A stretch of 45,803 nt of DNA, from assembly GCA_020860565.1 (NCBI GenBank), contig JAJBUA010000076.1, forward strand, positions 1 to 45,803, read 5' to 3'. Each line of letters begins with the position of its first letter. The stretch's first letter is position 1. The position numbers were made by a program, and so were the translations under genes. Origin of the DNA: Clostridiales bacterium (GTDB lineage: Bacteria > Bacillota > Clostridia > Lachnospirales > Lachnospiraceae). Of this stretch, positions 32,356-41,096 are shown piece after piece. The notes under the pieces were generated by a model that did not search any database, was not told where the DNA came from, and saw nothing but the letters and a program-made list of their open reading frames with translations.

Positions 32356-33555
32356 TTATGACGACAGATAAGCGGTGTTTGTACCCATACCAGTTAACGC
32401 AATCGCTACAATAAAAATAATCATTCCGTATGTGAGGATCCCCAGCAGTAACTGCTCGCCCTCCGCGACCCCGCAAACCGCGGCGGCGATCCGCTTTTCC
32501 CCCACCGGCTGCAACACCGCTGCTGTCAGCCGGTAGATCACCACAATAACCGCAAGTTTGATCAGAGGCGCCGCACTGATCATTACCAGCATGATCACAC
32601 CGGCCGCCCCCACCGCGTTCTTAATCAGAACCCCCGCACCCAGAACCATCCTGGCTGCGGTTCCCACTCCCGCTCCGATCCCCGGCACAAATTGCAGCAA
32701 TTTGCGAATACCGGCCGTCTGCAGCGAATCCGCATAAGGCAGCACCATTCCCTGTACTACCTGAAATCCAAGAACAACTCCTGCCAGAGAGCGCGTCCCC
32801 CAGCGGACCATATCACGAATCAGCGCAGTCATCCCTGACAGCATATCTTCCCCGGACAGATTTCCCACAAGTACAAGCAGGACATAGATCTGAGAAAAAG
32901 GGATCAGCAGCTTACGATAGAAATTCTCCACACAGGCAATCAAAAACAGGATCACCTGCATCCATGCTGCCGCCGTTGTGCCGCTGCCGGCCCAGACCGC
33001 CGCAACAGCGTAAGCCGGCAGCAATACTTTCATAAATTCGGTCTGCCGTTCCAGTATCTCCCCTGTAAGGGTGACGCCCTCCTGAAATGCTGCTGCCAGG
33101 ACGCCAAACAGCAGCAGATACGTAAAAAGATTACCCACATCCGCAATTCTGGTTTCGGAAAAAAGCTGCGAAAAATGAACAAATACCGCTCCCAGAAGTC
33201 CAAACGCGAGGATTTGACCCGCTATCCGAGCGGATCGGCCGATCTCCTCAGCAAAAGCCGCATAAAGAAGACTTCGTATCGTTCTGACCGCCGCCTCTGC
33301 GTCTCCGGACGCCAGATTTTTCACCAGATCTGCAAATCGGGGATGATCGGACCTCTTTCCATAGATTTCTTCCAGCCAGGAGTCTATGTCCTCCCATCTG
33401 TCCTGTCGTGATATCTTATCCAGATCAGAAAGCCATGCCGTCCCATTCTGATCGTCAGATACTTCTGCTGCCTCCGCCGCCATCCTGTCACCGATACAGA
33501 AAAGTGTTCCACACAGAAAAAAAAGCCAGACGATCAATCGGCAGGCATGAGACAA
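32356..33555 (-). CDS. spoIIIAE: Stage III sporulation protein AE
   Basis: A 399-residue polytopic membrane protein, the same length as B. subtilis SpoIIIAE. The start is a TTG at 33555 with AAGGAGG 7 bases upstream, which gives a clean signal peptide (LIVWLFFLCGTLFC, then AAEA). A longer frame back to 33723 would run through the preceding spoIIIAD gene and is rejected. Family traits are the LPAYAVAAVWAGSGTTAAA stretch, the FVPGIGAGVGTAARMVLGAG loop and about eight spans. It is a membrane core component of the SpoIIIA-Q complex. Confidence 0.93.
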   Translation of the reverse strand: MSHACRLIVWLFFLCGTLFCIGDRMAAEAAEVSDDQNGTAWLSDLDKISRQDRWEDIDSWLEEIYGKRSDHPRFADLVKNLASGDAEAAVRTIRSLLYAAFAEEIGRSARIAGQILAFGLLGAVFVHFSQLFSETRIADVGNLFTYLLLFGVLAAAFQEGVTLTGEILERQTEFMKVLLPAYAVAAVWAGSGTTAAAWMQVILFLIACVENFYRKLLIPFSQIYVLLVLVGNLSGEDMLSGMTALIRDMVRWGTRSLAGVVLGFQVVQGMVLPYADSLQTAGIRKLLQFVPGIGAGVGTAARMVLGAGVLIKNAVGAAGVIMLVMISAAPLIKLAVIVVIYRLTAAVLQPVGEKRIAAAVCGVAEGEQLLLGILTYGMIIFIVAIALTGMGTNTAYLSS

Positions 33556-33574
33556 AAAGCTGCCTCCTTCTCGA

Positions 33575-33958
33575 TTAAAAGAACTCCTGCACAGTTTCCA
33601 GCAGCGACAACACAACCGGCATACTGACCGCCAGAATCGACAGTTTCCCAAATATCTCAATCTGATTTCCGATCCCTCCATATCCGGCGTCTCTGCAGAT
33701 CCCGGATGAAAACCCTGCCACACAGGTGATTCCTGCCATTTTCAGAAGCATTTTCAGATATACCGGGCTGATCTGGATCATCTCTTCGATTCTCTGTATG
33801 CTCTCTACGACCATCCCCATCTTCTGTACTCCGGCGAAAAACAGAAGACACCCGGCAGCCGCCGTCAGATAGGTGCCAAATTCCCCTCCTGTATTCTTTA
33901 AGGCAGTCGCCATCAGTACCGCTGTGATTCCCAGCAAGCTGACTGTTATGATCGTCAT
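33575..33958 (-). CDS. spoIIIAD: Stage III sporulation protein AD
   Basis: A 127-residue membrane protein with four hydrophobic segments. The family stretch MLLKMAGITCVAGFSSGICRD is followed by GNQIEIFGKLSILAVSMPVV. It belongs to the operon core with AC (8-base gap) and AE. It is similar in style to small secretion-system membrane subunits. Confidence 0.92.
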   Translation of the reverse strand: MTIITVSLLGITAVLMATALKNTGGEFGTYLTAAAGCLLFFAGVQKMGMVVESIQRIEEMIQISPVYLKMLLKMAGITCVAGFSSGICRDAGYGGIGNQIEIFGKLSILAVSMPVVLSLLETVQEFF

Positions 33959-33966
33959 CCTTTCAC

Positions 33967-34161
33967 CTACAATTCAAACAGTTTTTTGATCGTCTCAAAC
34001 AACTCATAGATATATGGTATCATCCAGAACAACACCAGAATCAGGCCGGCCAGACTGGTGAGAAATGCCTGTTCCTCACGGCCGCTGTGCTTTAATACCT
34101 GACAGACAACAGACACCAGGATCCCGACTGCCGCAATTTTAAAAATCAGATTTACACTCAT
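33967..34161 (-). CDS. spoIIIAC: Stage III sporulation protein AC
   Basis: A 64-residue protein with two spans. It starts MSVNLIFKIAAVGILVSVVC, carries VLKHSGREEQAFLTSLAGLI and ends FETIKKLFEL, all as in the family. GGGAGG precedes the ATG. Confidence 0.93.
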   Translation of the reverse strand: MSVNLIFKIAAVGILVSVVCQVLKHSGREEQAFLTSLAGLILVLFWMIPYIYELFETIKKLFEL

Positions 34162-34174
34162 TCCGTACCTCCCG

Positions 34175-34708
34175 TCAGCAGATCAGCAAAACCAGAAAAA
34201 TCCCGCACAGGACTCCCATGCTGCTATATAACCGGCATCGATCCCGTTTCTGCTTCCCCAGTTCCAGTATCACACCGTCCAGTTCTTCCAGATAGAGCAG
34301 AAGATTTCGCTCCTGCAGTTCTCGGTCCATATATCCCAGATGCTCTGCCATTGCCGTCAGGGACTGCCTGTCCGACCAGGAAAGAGCACAGCCCGGTCCC
34401 AGCGCCTCCACACAGGATCTCCATATCCCGGGAAACGGTTCTCCCGGAGACGCCGAAATGCACTCTGCCGCCTGCCGGAAAAGTCCGGACAATTCTCCCT
34501 CCGTGCGTTTCCCCACCTCCAGAAACGCTTCCCCTAAAGGCGCGTTACCATAGATCATCTGCCCCTTCAGCAGCAAAATCATCTGGCGCAGTTGGGTCAG
34601 CGCATCCATTCTGGCCCGGTACCGCTCCGCCAGCGCAAAACCGTAACCTGAGCATCCTGTAAGGATCAGACTGCAGCCAATGATTTTCAGGATAAACCGC
34701 AGATTCAC
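34175..34708 (-). CDS. spoIIIAB: Stage III sporulation protein AB
   Basis: A 177-residue SpoIIIAB, related to GspF-like assembly proteins. An N-terminal span is followed by ALTQLRQMILLLKGQMIYG and PLGEAFLEVGKRTEGELSGL, and a C-terminal span closes it. It starts at GTG overlapping the spoIIIAA stop by 4 bases (GTGA). Confidence 0.92.
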   Translation of the reverse strand: MNLRFILKIIGCSLILTGCSGYGFALAERYRARMDALTQLRQMILLLKGQMIYGNAPLGEAFLEVGKRTEGELSGLFRQAAECISASPGEPFPGIWRSCVEALGPGCALSWSDRQSLTAMAEHLGYMDRELQERNLLLYLEELDGVILELGKQKRDRCRLYSSMGVLCGIFLVLLIC

Positions 34709-35652
34709 GCTTTCCTTACCTCATCCTGTTCATACAGAATCATGCCGGCTTCATCACAGACCGTCTTCACCATCCCCGGTGATCGGCGTCCCCTCAGAAT
34801 AATATAACGTTCAAACCACCGTTCCCGCAGGATTCTCTCAAAGGCAGCCTTTTTCTTCAGTTCCTCCATGCTGCTCCCATGAACCGTCGCCAGGATTTTA
34901 CATCCACAGTTCATACTGTATTCCAGTGCTTCCACATCCGCCCTGCTCCCAATCTCATCTACCGCTACTGTCTCCGGCGACATAGTACGGATCAGCATCA
35001 GCATTCCCTGCGCCTTTGGCGAACCGTCCAGCACATCCGTACGGATCCCCAGATCGTTTTGCGGGATCCCCTGATAGCAGGCGCCGATCTCCGAGCGCTC
35101 GTCGACAACGCCTACCGTCATACCCGGATGCTGCCCGTTCCCATCTGATATCTGACGGATCAGATCACGCAGCAGCGTCGTCTTACCCGCTCCCGGCGGC
35201 GACAGGATAAGTGTATGACAGAGCTTCCCCTTCTCATAGACAAAAGGGATCAGCCCATCCGCACAGCCCCGGATCTCCCGCGCCAGCCGGACATTCATAA
35301 AAGTTATGTATTTCATCCCCCGCAGCGCACCTGCCTCCACAACTGCTTTTCCGGCAAGTCCGATCCTGTGCCCGCCCTGAACCGTAAGGAACCCCTGTCT
35401 CAGCTCCTCTTCATAGGCATACAGCGAATATCCTGACAGATAGTCCAGTGTCTCTTTCAGATCTCCCGGCGTCACACGATAACCTTCTGCCGGGTTCCTG
35501 ATCATCCGGCCTTCCTCCGAGACAGACCTCTCTCCATCCTGAAAACGCAGCAGAACCGGCGCATGGACACGCAGCCGGATCTCCTGCAGTCTGCCGTCAT
35601 CCACAGGCAGTCCTGACAACAATTTCCGCAGACGCCGCGAAAAGATTTTCAT
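34705..35652 (-). CDS. spoIIIAA: Stage III sporulation protein AA (ATPase)
   Basis: A 315-residue GspE/VirB11-like ATPase that powers or gates the SpoIIIA-Q complex. Walker A is SPPGAGKTTLL (about residue 150). The Walker B region follows, with VDERSEIGACYQG, and AVDEIGSRADVEALEYSMNCG is also typical. The start at 35652 has AGGAAGG 5 bases upstream. The frame opens at 35667, immediately after the T run of a terminator. It leads the eight-gene operon; a sigma-E-like promoter candidate is listed at 35694-35721. Confidence 0.94.
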   Translation of the reverse strand: MKIFSRRLRKLLSGLPVDDGRLQEIRLRVHAPVLLRFQDGERSVSEEGRMIRNPAEGYRVTPGDLKETLDYLSGYSLYAYEEELRQGFLTVQGGHRIGLAGKAVVEAGALRGMKYITFMNVRLAREIRGCADGLIPFVYEKGKLCHTLILSPPGAGKTTLLRDLIRQISDGNGQHPGMTVGVVDERSEIGACYQGIPQNDLGIRTDVLDGSPKAQGMLMLIRTMSPETVAVDEIGSRADVEALEYSMNCGCKILATVHGSSMEELKKKAAFERILRERWFERYIILRGRRSPGMVKTVCDEAGMILYEQDEVRKA

Positions 35653-35674
35653 CAGCCCTTCCTGCATAAAAAAA

Positions 35675-35713
35675 TCACCTTCCCCTCATTGTTATCTTAT
35701 GTAGGGAAGGTGA
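35675..35713 (-). terminator. Terminator of the cell-wall-binding protein gene, 22 bases before spoIIIAA
   Basis: On the minus strand TCACCTTCCC (35713-35704), a 19-base loop, GGGAAGGTGA (35684-35675) and seven T. It is a classical terminator, unusually close to the start of the next gene. Confidence 0.85.
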
Positions 35714-35721
35714 AATTATGC
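35694..35721 (-). promoter_or_regulatory. Candidate sigma-E promoter of spoIIIA lying across the terminator
   Basis: On the minus strand GCATAAT (35721-35715), a 13-base spacer and CATAAGAT (35701-35694), close to the sigma-E pattern KMATATT-N13-15-CATACANT. Transcription would begin near 35687, in the terminator loop after its 5' arm. Seen: the sequence. Inferred: sigma-E use, from B. subtilis spoIIIA. Confidence 0.45.
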
Positions 35722-35776
35722 CATCTGCGATAAAAGTGCTGTCAGGCAGCTGTACGGACTGCGTGCCTGCGCCGGA

Positions 35777-36517
35777 CTACTCGATCAGTGCCCCGCTCGT
35801 ATCAAACTGATAGGTCACACCGTCGATCATAACCTCTCCGGTAACCATCGCTCCGGAAGGCGAGCCGTTAAGGTCACAATAATAAGTCGCGCCGTTGTCA
35901 TCAATCCAGCCGCTCTGCATGTAGCCCTGTTCGCTCATATAATACCAGTTCTGATCGGCCGGATCCTGGAACCAGCCGCCGGCCGGATAGCTGCCGTCTG
36001 TATTTTTATACCACCAGCCGACCTCATCCGATACCCAGCCGTTATCCCGGATCACGGCAACCGCGGTTGACTCCGTATCGGTACCGTTTGCCGCATTCTC
36101 TGCTCCCGATTCACTCACATAATAATAATCCGAATACGAAGACCACGAACTGGTCGAATAGGTGTTGCCACTTGCTACCGCACGGACACGGAAATAATAA
36201 TCGCCGCTTTTCGTTATCTTGCTGCGAAAATTATAATAGTTTTTTTTCGTCGTCACGCCGGAAGCCATCGTTGATACCGAACCATTTTCATCTTCACAAT
36301 ACAGCGTAAGCTCGTACTTCTTGACGTTCTCGACCTCATCCCATTTTGCCCATGAGCCTTCATCATAGTCGCTGTCATCCTCTTTTGACGTCCCGCTCCA
36401 ATAAAGGCCCTCCGGCGTATCCAGCTTCGTCTTAGCCAGGGAAGTAAACGTGCATGCCGCTGAAAATACGGCAATCGCCGTCAGAAAACCGATTTGTCTC
36501 TTCCAGTTTCTTTTCAT
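35777..36517 (-). CDS. Secreted cell-wall-binding repeat protein
   Basis: A 246-residue exported protein. The signal peptide ends near TSLAKT. A fibronectin-III-like domain follows (WDEVENVKKYELTLY, YYFRVRAVASG). The C-terminal third has choline-binding or cell-wall-binding repeats (GWWYKNTDGSYPAGGW, NWYYMSEQGYMQSGW, DNGATYYCD). It probably sits non-covalently on wall polymers. It is co-directional with rlmH (16-base gap) and ends at the terminator before spoIIIAA. The specific role is unknown. Confidence 0.85.
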   Translation of the reverse strand: MKRNWKRQIGFLTAIAVFSAACTFTSLAKTKLDTPEGLYWSGTSKEDDSDYDEGSWAKWDEVENVKKYELTLYCEDENGSVSTMASGVTTKKNYYNFRSKITKSGDYYFRVRAVASGNTYSTSSWSSYSDYYYVSESGAENAANGTDTESTAVAVIRDNGWVSDEVGWWYKNTDGSYPAGGWFQDPADQNWYYMSEQGYMQSGWIDDNGATYYCDLNGSPSGAMVTGEVMIDGVTYQFDTSGALIE

Positions 36518-36533
36518 TGATCATCTCTCCTTT

Positions 36534-37013
36534 TTATTTATGATAGGGTTCCCCCATATTGATCTTAAAACAGCGGTAAATCTGCTCCAGCAGGATCACC
36601 CGCATCAGCTGGTGCGGAAATGTCAGCCGCGAGAAACTGAGCGCCTCATCCGACCTTCTCATCACCTCGTCAGACAATCCCAGGGAACCACCGATCACAA
36701 AACAGATATCACTGTTCCCCGCCAGCCCCAGTTCTGCCAGCTTTTCTGCCAGTCCCTCGGAATCCATCTCCCTGCCCTGAATCGCCAGCGCGATCACATA
36801 AGAACTGTCCCGGATCTGGGCGAGCACACGCTCTCCCTCCCGCTTTTTCACCAGATTTTCCTGTGCCTGCGAAGCCCTTTCAGGGATCTTCTCATCCGGC
36901 ACCTGGATGATCTCCAGCTTACAGTAACGGCTCAGCCGCTTTTCATACTCGGCAACCGCGTCGGAAAAAAACTTCTCCCGGATCTTTCCGACTGCAACCA
37001 GTGTAATCTTCAT
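36534..37013 (-). CDS. rlmH: 23S rRNA (pseudouridine1915-N3)-methyltransferase RlmH
   Basis: A 159-residue RlmH, the usual length. SPOUT-fold motifs are ALAIQGREMDSEGLAEKL, FVIGGSLGLSDEV and the C-terminal LSFSRLTFPHQLMRVILLEQ knot. It methylates the 70S ribosome at position 1915 with S-adenosylmethionine. The ATG at 37013 gives MKITLVAVGKI, the family start; a GTG at 37022 would add three residues. It follows the response regulator by 12 bases. Confidence 0.96.
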   Translation of the reverse strand: MKITLVAVGKIREKFFSDAVAEYEKRLSRYCKLEIIQVPDEKIPERASQAQENLVKKREGERVLAQIRDSSYVIALAIQGREMDSEGLAEKLAELGLAGNSDICFVIGGSLGLSDEVMRRSDEALSFSRLTFPHQLMRVILLEQIYRCFKINMGEPYHK

Positions 37014-37025
37014 CCCCTGCACCTG

Positions 37026-37724
37026 CTACGCACGGAAATAATATCCGACGCCCCATTTCGTATGGACGTATTTCGGATCACTGGGACTCGGCTCGATCTT
37101 TTCCCGCAGTCTGCGCACATGCACATCAACCGTGCGGACATCGCCGGTCTCTGACGCCCGATTCCCCCATACGAAAGTCAGAAGGCTCTCTCTGCTGTAC
37201 ACTTTATTGGGATTACACGCCAGAAGCTCCAGCAGATCAAACTCCTTTGCTGTCAGGTTGATTTCCTTCTCTCCGACAAAGACCCGCCGGCCCTCCCGGT
37301 CGAGCTTCAGATCGCCCGCCGTGACAATGCGGTTATCCTGTTTGGCCGCGCGTTTTGCCTTCCTCGCATTTCTCCGGATAATCGCCTTAATCCGTGCCTT
37401 GACCTCAAGAATATTAAATGGTTTTGTGATATAATCATCCGCTCCGTTTTCCAGACCCAAGATCTTATCCATATCCTCGCCTTTGGCCGTCAGCATGATA
37501 ATCGGCATCTCGGAAAATTCACGGATCGCCTGACAGACTTCAAAGCCATCCAGCTTCGGCAGCATAATGTCCAGCAGCACGACGTCATACTCCGTCTGTT
37601 TTGCCAGGTTCACCGCTTCCTCTCCGTCATAGGCACAGTCGACTTCCATGCCCTCCTGTTCCAGGCTGAAGCGTATCCCCTTTACGATCAGCTTTTCATC
37701 ATCTACAACCAGAACCTTTGCCAT
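37026..37724 (-). CDS. OmpR/PhoB family response regulator
   Basis: A 232-residue response regulator. The receiver domain has VLVVDDEKLIVKG, the phospho-Asp in VVLLDIMLPKLDG, MLTAKG and the switch Lys in DDYITKPF. The winged-helix domain has LTAKEFDLLELLACNPNKV and RTVDVHVRRLREKIE. GGGAGG precedes the ATG at 37724. No histidine kinase is adjacent; the kinase at 26513-27985 is the natural candidate partner. It is followed by rlmH and preceded by comEA. Confidence 0.94.
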   Translation of the reverse strand: MAKVLVVDDEKLIVKGIRFSLEQEGMEVDCAYDGEEAVNLAKQTEYDVVLLDIMLPKLDGFEVCQAIREFSEMPIIMLTAKGEDMDKILGLENGADDYITKPFNILEVKARIKAIIRRNARKAKRAAKQDNRIVTAGDLKLDREGRRVFVGEKEINLTAKEFDLLELLACNPNKVYSRESLLTFVWGNRASETGDVRTVDVHVRRLREKIEPSPSDPKYVHTKWGVGYYFRA

Positions 37725-37770
37725 GTTTCCTCCCAATACCAAATATCTCATCCGTGTACGGAATCAGCCG

Positions 37771-38472
37771 CTACACGGTTATCTTGTCTTTTATCTTTTG
37801 AAATGCCGCATCCTTGATCCCGGATACCTTCATGATATCCTCAATCGCCTGAAAGTTGCCGTGCTCCGTGCGATAAGCGATAATGGCCTCTGCTCTCGCC
37901 TCTCCGATCCCGGTCAGCGTCATGAGTTGACTGCGGTCTGCCGTATTGATATTGATCTTGCTGCTGTCTGCACTGACCGCGGCGATACCAGCAGTCTCTG
38001 CCGGCATTACGGCCGCCTGTTCCTGATCCGGCACTTCAATCTTCATCCCGTCCGTCACAGGCTGAGCGAGATTCAGATAGCTTTGCGCTGCCTCCGGCGT
38101 AAAACCTCCGGCCAAGCCGATTGCCTCATAGATCCGCTGTCCTTCCGAGAGACGATAAACTCCCGGATATAACACTTCACCGCACACATAAACATAACAG
38201 ACGGATACTTCCGTGTTTTCCATTGTATCCTTATCGTTTGCCGGGATCTCCGCCTCTCCGGCTGCAGTCTTCGCCGGCACACCCTCATCGGCGGCACCTT
38301 CCGTCAGAATATTTTCTGTGACCGTACCTTCTGTAACCGTGTTTCCACCGTTATCTTTCGCCAGTGTTACCCGGTCTGTACCGGTACCACCACAGCAATA
38401 TAAAATTCCCGCGGCAGCAGCCAGCAGCCCAATCAAGGCCCATTTTCCCAAGACCAGCTTTTTGTTTGTCAT
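37771..38472 (-). CDS. comEA: ComEA family DNA-binding competence protein
   Basis: A 233-residue ComEA. It has one N-terminal span (about residues 10-27), a linker, an SLBB domain (VYVCGEVLYPGVYRLSEGQ, YEAIGLAGGF) and a helix-hairpin-helix pair (ININTADRSQLMTLTGIGEA, then FQAIEDIMKVSGI). It binds incoming DNA outside the membrane and hands it to ComEC, whose genes are at 23055-25565. GGAGGG precedes the ATG at 38472. It has its own promoter at 38517-38545. Confidence 0.92.
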   Translation of the reverse strand: MTNKKLVLGKWALIGLLAAAAGILYCCGGTGTDRVTLAKDNGGNTVTEGTVTENILTEGAADEGVPAKTAAGEAEIPANDKDTMENTEVSVCYVYVCGEVLYPGVYRLSEGQRIYEAIGLAGGFTPEAAQSYLNLAQPVTDGMKIEVPDQEQAAVMPAETAGIAAVSADSSKININTADRSQLMTLTGIGEARAEAIIAYRTEHGNFQAIEDIMKVSGIKDAAFQKIKDKITV

Positions 38473-38516
38473 AAGATCCCTCCGTTTCCGGAAGAATCCT
38501 GATTCAGTCACTTATT

Positions 38517-38545
38517 ATTCTAGCGAATCGAACAGGCAAATACAA
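38517..38545 (-). promoter_or_regulatory. Predicted vegetative promoter of comEA
   Basis: On the minus strand TTGTAT (38545-38540), a 17-base spacer and TAGAAT (38522-38517), 45 bases before the start codon. Confidence 0.55.
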
Positions 38546-38584
38546 GAACAATTTTCTTAAATTTCAGTGTCATTTCCTCCTGCT

Positions 38585-41014
38585 TTATCCCAGCACCGTT
38601 CCCGCGAAATTGACAGAAGCCATCGCATCCTTACAGTAACTGTCGGCCCCCATGGTATCTGCGTATTCCTGTGTCAGCACCGCGCCGCCTACCATGACCT
38701 TCGCCCATGGCGCATCGCGGCGAAGCTGACGGATTGTTTCCTCCATACTGGGCACCGTAGTCGTCATCAGCGCGCTTAATCCCACCAGTCTGACCTGCTG
38801 ACGCACCGTTTCCTCAACGATCGTTTCGGGCGGGACATCCTTACCGAGATCGATCACCTCATAGCTGTAGTTTTCAAGCAGAACCTTGACAATATTCTTT
38901 CCGATATCATGGATATCACCTTTGACCGTAGCAAGAATGATTTTCCCTTTACTCTCCTGCTTCTGCCCGCTTTCCTGCATCTTTTCCCGGATGACCTCAA
39001 AGGCTGCCTTGGCGGCCTCTGCGCTCATCAGCAGCTGCGGCAAAAACACCGTTCCCGCCTCAAATCCCTTCCCGACATGATCGAGGGCGGGGATGATCTC
39101 CGTATTGATCACCTCCAGTGCATCCATGCTCTGCAAGAGCTCTCTGGCTGCCAGAGCTGCCTGTTCCTTCAGTCCCTTCTCGATACACTGACCCGGCGTC
39201 ATCATACCACCGCCTGCGGTGCCGGAAACAGATCCGCCCTGCAGCGCAGACTGACCCTTACCCGGATTTCTCGTCACCGTCTCTGTCCAGCCGCCATATA
39301 CGTCAATATACTGCGTACAGTTTGCATCAAGCCCCATCAGCGCGCGATGAGTATAATACGCTCTCATCATTGCTTCTGAGTTGGGATTGATGATCGCCGC
39401 ATTCAGCCCGCTCTGCATTGCCATTGTAAAAAACGCCGCATTAATGATCTCCCGCTGCGGCAGTCCAAACGAAATATTAGACACGCCAAGAATCGTCTTG
39501 CCGTGCAGCTCATCCCTCACTCTGCGCAGTGTCCCCAGCGTCGTCACCGCTCCCTGACTGTCCGAACTGATTGTCATACACAGGCCGTCAATCACAATAT
39601 CATCCGGCGAGATCCCATACTCCGCCGCTGTCCGGTAAATCTTTTCCGCAACCGCTATACGCCCGTCCGCATCCTCCGGGATGCCATTCTCGTCAAGAGC
39701 AAGGGCAACCACTACGCCGCCATATTTTTTTACCAGCGGAAAAATCTCGCGCATCGACTCTTCTTTGCCGTTTACCGAATTGATCATGGCTTTCCCATTA
39801 TAAACCCGCAGCGCGTGCTCCATCGCAACAGGATCTGAGGTGTCAATCTGCAGAGGAAGCTCCTGGATACTCTGAAGCTCTTTCACCACCTCTTCCAGCA
39901 TCTGCGGCTCATCGATCTCCGGCAGTCCCACGTTGACGTCCAGAATATGCGCTCCATGATCCGCCTGAACGATACCTTCTTTTAAAATGTAATCCAGATC
40001 GTGATCCCTCAATGCCTGCTTAAATCGTTTTTTCCCTGTCGGATTGATCCGTTCCCCGATAATGACCGGATCCTTTCCGATCTCCACCGCACGGCAAAAG
40101 GAAGTTACCACTGTACGGTGTTTCCGCGTGATCGGCCGGGGCGTCATGCAGCGGCACATCTCCACAGTCTTACGGATATGCTCCGGAGTCGTTCCGCAGC
40201 AGCCTCCGACCGCGCGCGCCCCCAGAGCAACAATCTCCTTCATCGCAGCCGCAAATTCATCCGCGTTGATGTCATAGACTGTCTTTCCGTTCTCACTGCG
40301 CGGAAGTCCCGCATTGGGATTGACAATCACAGGCAGAGACGAGACCGCAAGCATTTCTTTTACAATCTCTTTCATCTGAACGGGACCCAGCCCACAGTTG
40401 ACACCGATTGCGTCAACGCCCAGCCCCTCCAGCATTGCCGTCACGGAGGCCGGAGTTCCCCCTGTCAGAAGTTTTCCCTTTTCATCAAAGGTCAGTGTGA
40501 TCATCACAGGCAGAGAACTGGCTTCCTTTGCCGCAAGGACAGCAGCTTTTGCCTCATAGCTGTCGGACATGGTTTCGATCAGTACCAGATCCGCCCCGGC
40601 TTCGGCTCCGATCTCCACAATCCGCCGGTACAGTGCATATGCGTCTTCAAACGCCAGATCCCCCAGCGGTTTTAACAGCTTACCGGTCGGACCCAGATCG
40701 AGAGCTACAACGGCATCCTTCCCTGACAGGCTGAGCGCCTCCCGGGCATTATGAACCGCCGCGCGGATTACCTTTGCCAGCGCGAATTCGCCTTCCTCCT
40801 GATATTTTAACCCATCGACCCCAAACGTATTGGTCGTTACCACATCCGCTCCGGCCTCCAGGTAATCTCTGTGAATCTGTACCAGAATCTCCGGATGCAG
40901 CAGATTCCATGTCCCGGGCAGTTCTCCCGGCTTCAGGCCGGCTTCCTGCAGCAGACTCCCCATACCTCCGTCAAAAAATACCATTCTCCGGTTGATTACT
41001 TCCCCTATGTTCAT
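38585..41014 (-). CDS. metH: Cobalamin-dependent methionine synthase (lacks activation domain)
   Basis: An 809-residue methionine synthase. The homocysteine methyltransferase barrel has FDGGMGSLLQ, GVNCGLGP and the zinc ligands in GGCCGTTPEHI. The pterin-binding domain follows (GERINPTGKKRFKQAL, VNVGLPEIDE), then a cobalamin-binding domain with GDIHDIGKNIV, where His is the lower axial ligand. E. coli MetH is about 1200 residues; the missing part is the S-adenosylmethionine-binding reactivation domain, here a separate gene 82 bases upstream (41097-41759). It converts homocysteine to methionine. No cobalamin or S-box riboswitch is visible nearby. Confidence 0.95.
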   Translation of the reverse strand: MNIGEVINRRMVFFDGGMGSLLQEAGLKPGELPGTWNLLHPEILVQIHRDYLEAGADVVTTNTFGVDGLKYQEEGEFALAKVIRAAVHNAREALSLSGKDAVVALDLGPTGKLLKPLGDLAFEDAYALYRRIVEIGAEAGADLVLIETMSDSYEAKAAVLAAKEASSLPVMITLTFDEKGKLLTGGTPASVTAMLEGLGVDAIGVNCGLGPVQMKEIVKEMLAVSSLPVIVNPNAGLPRSENGKTVYDINADEFAAAMKEIVALGARAVGGCCGTTPEHIRKTVEMCRCMTPRPITRKHRTVVTSFCRAVEIGKDPVIIGERINPTGKKRFKQALRDHDLDYILKEGIVQADHGAHILDVNVGLPEIDEPQMLEEVVKELQSIQELPLQIDTSDPVAMEHALRVYNGKAMINSVNGKEESMREIFPLVKKYGGVVVALALDENGIPEDADGRIAVAEKIYRTAAEYGISPDDIVIDGLCMTISSDSQGAVTTLGTLRRVRDELHGKTILGVSNISFGLPQREIINAAFFTMAMQSGLNAAIINPNSEAMMRAYYTHRALMGLDANCTQYIDVYGGWTETVTRNPGKGQSALQGGSVSGTAGGGMMTPGQCIEKGLKEQAALAARELLQSMDALEVINTEIIPALDHVGKGFEAGTVFLPQLLMSAEAAKAAFEVIREKMQESGQKQESKGKIILATVKGDIHDIGKNIVKVLLENYSYEVIDLGKDVPPETIVEETVRQQVRLVGLSALMTTTVPSMEETIRQLRRDAPWAKVMVGGAVLTQEYADTMGADSYCKDAMASVNFAGTVLG

Positions 41015-41096
41015 TCTTTTCTCTTATCCCTCATCCTGATCTTTTATTGTCATCCCACTGCCGGAACTGTTTGCCGAATCTCTTCCGCCCGATATC

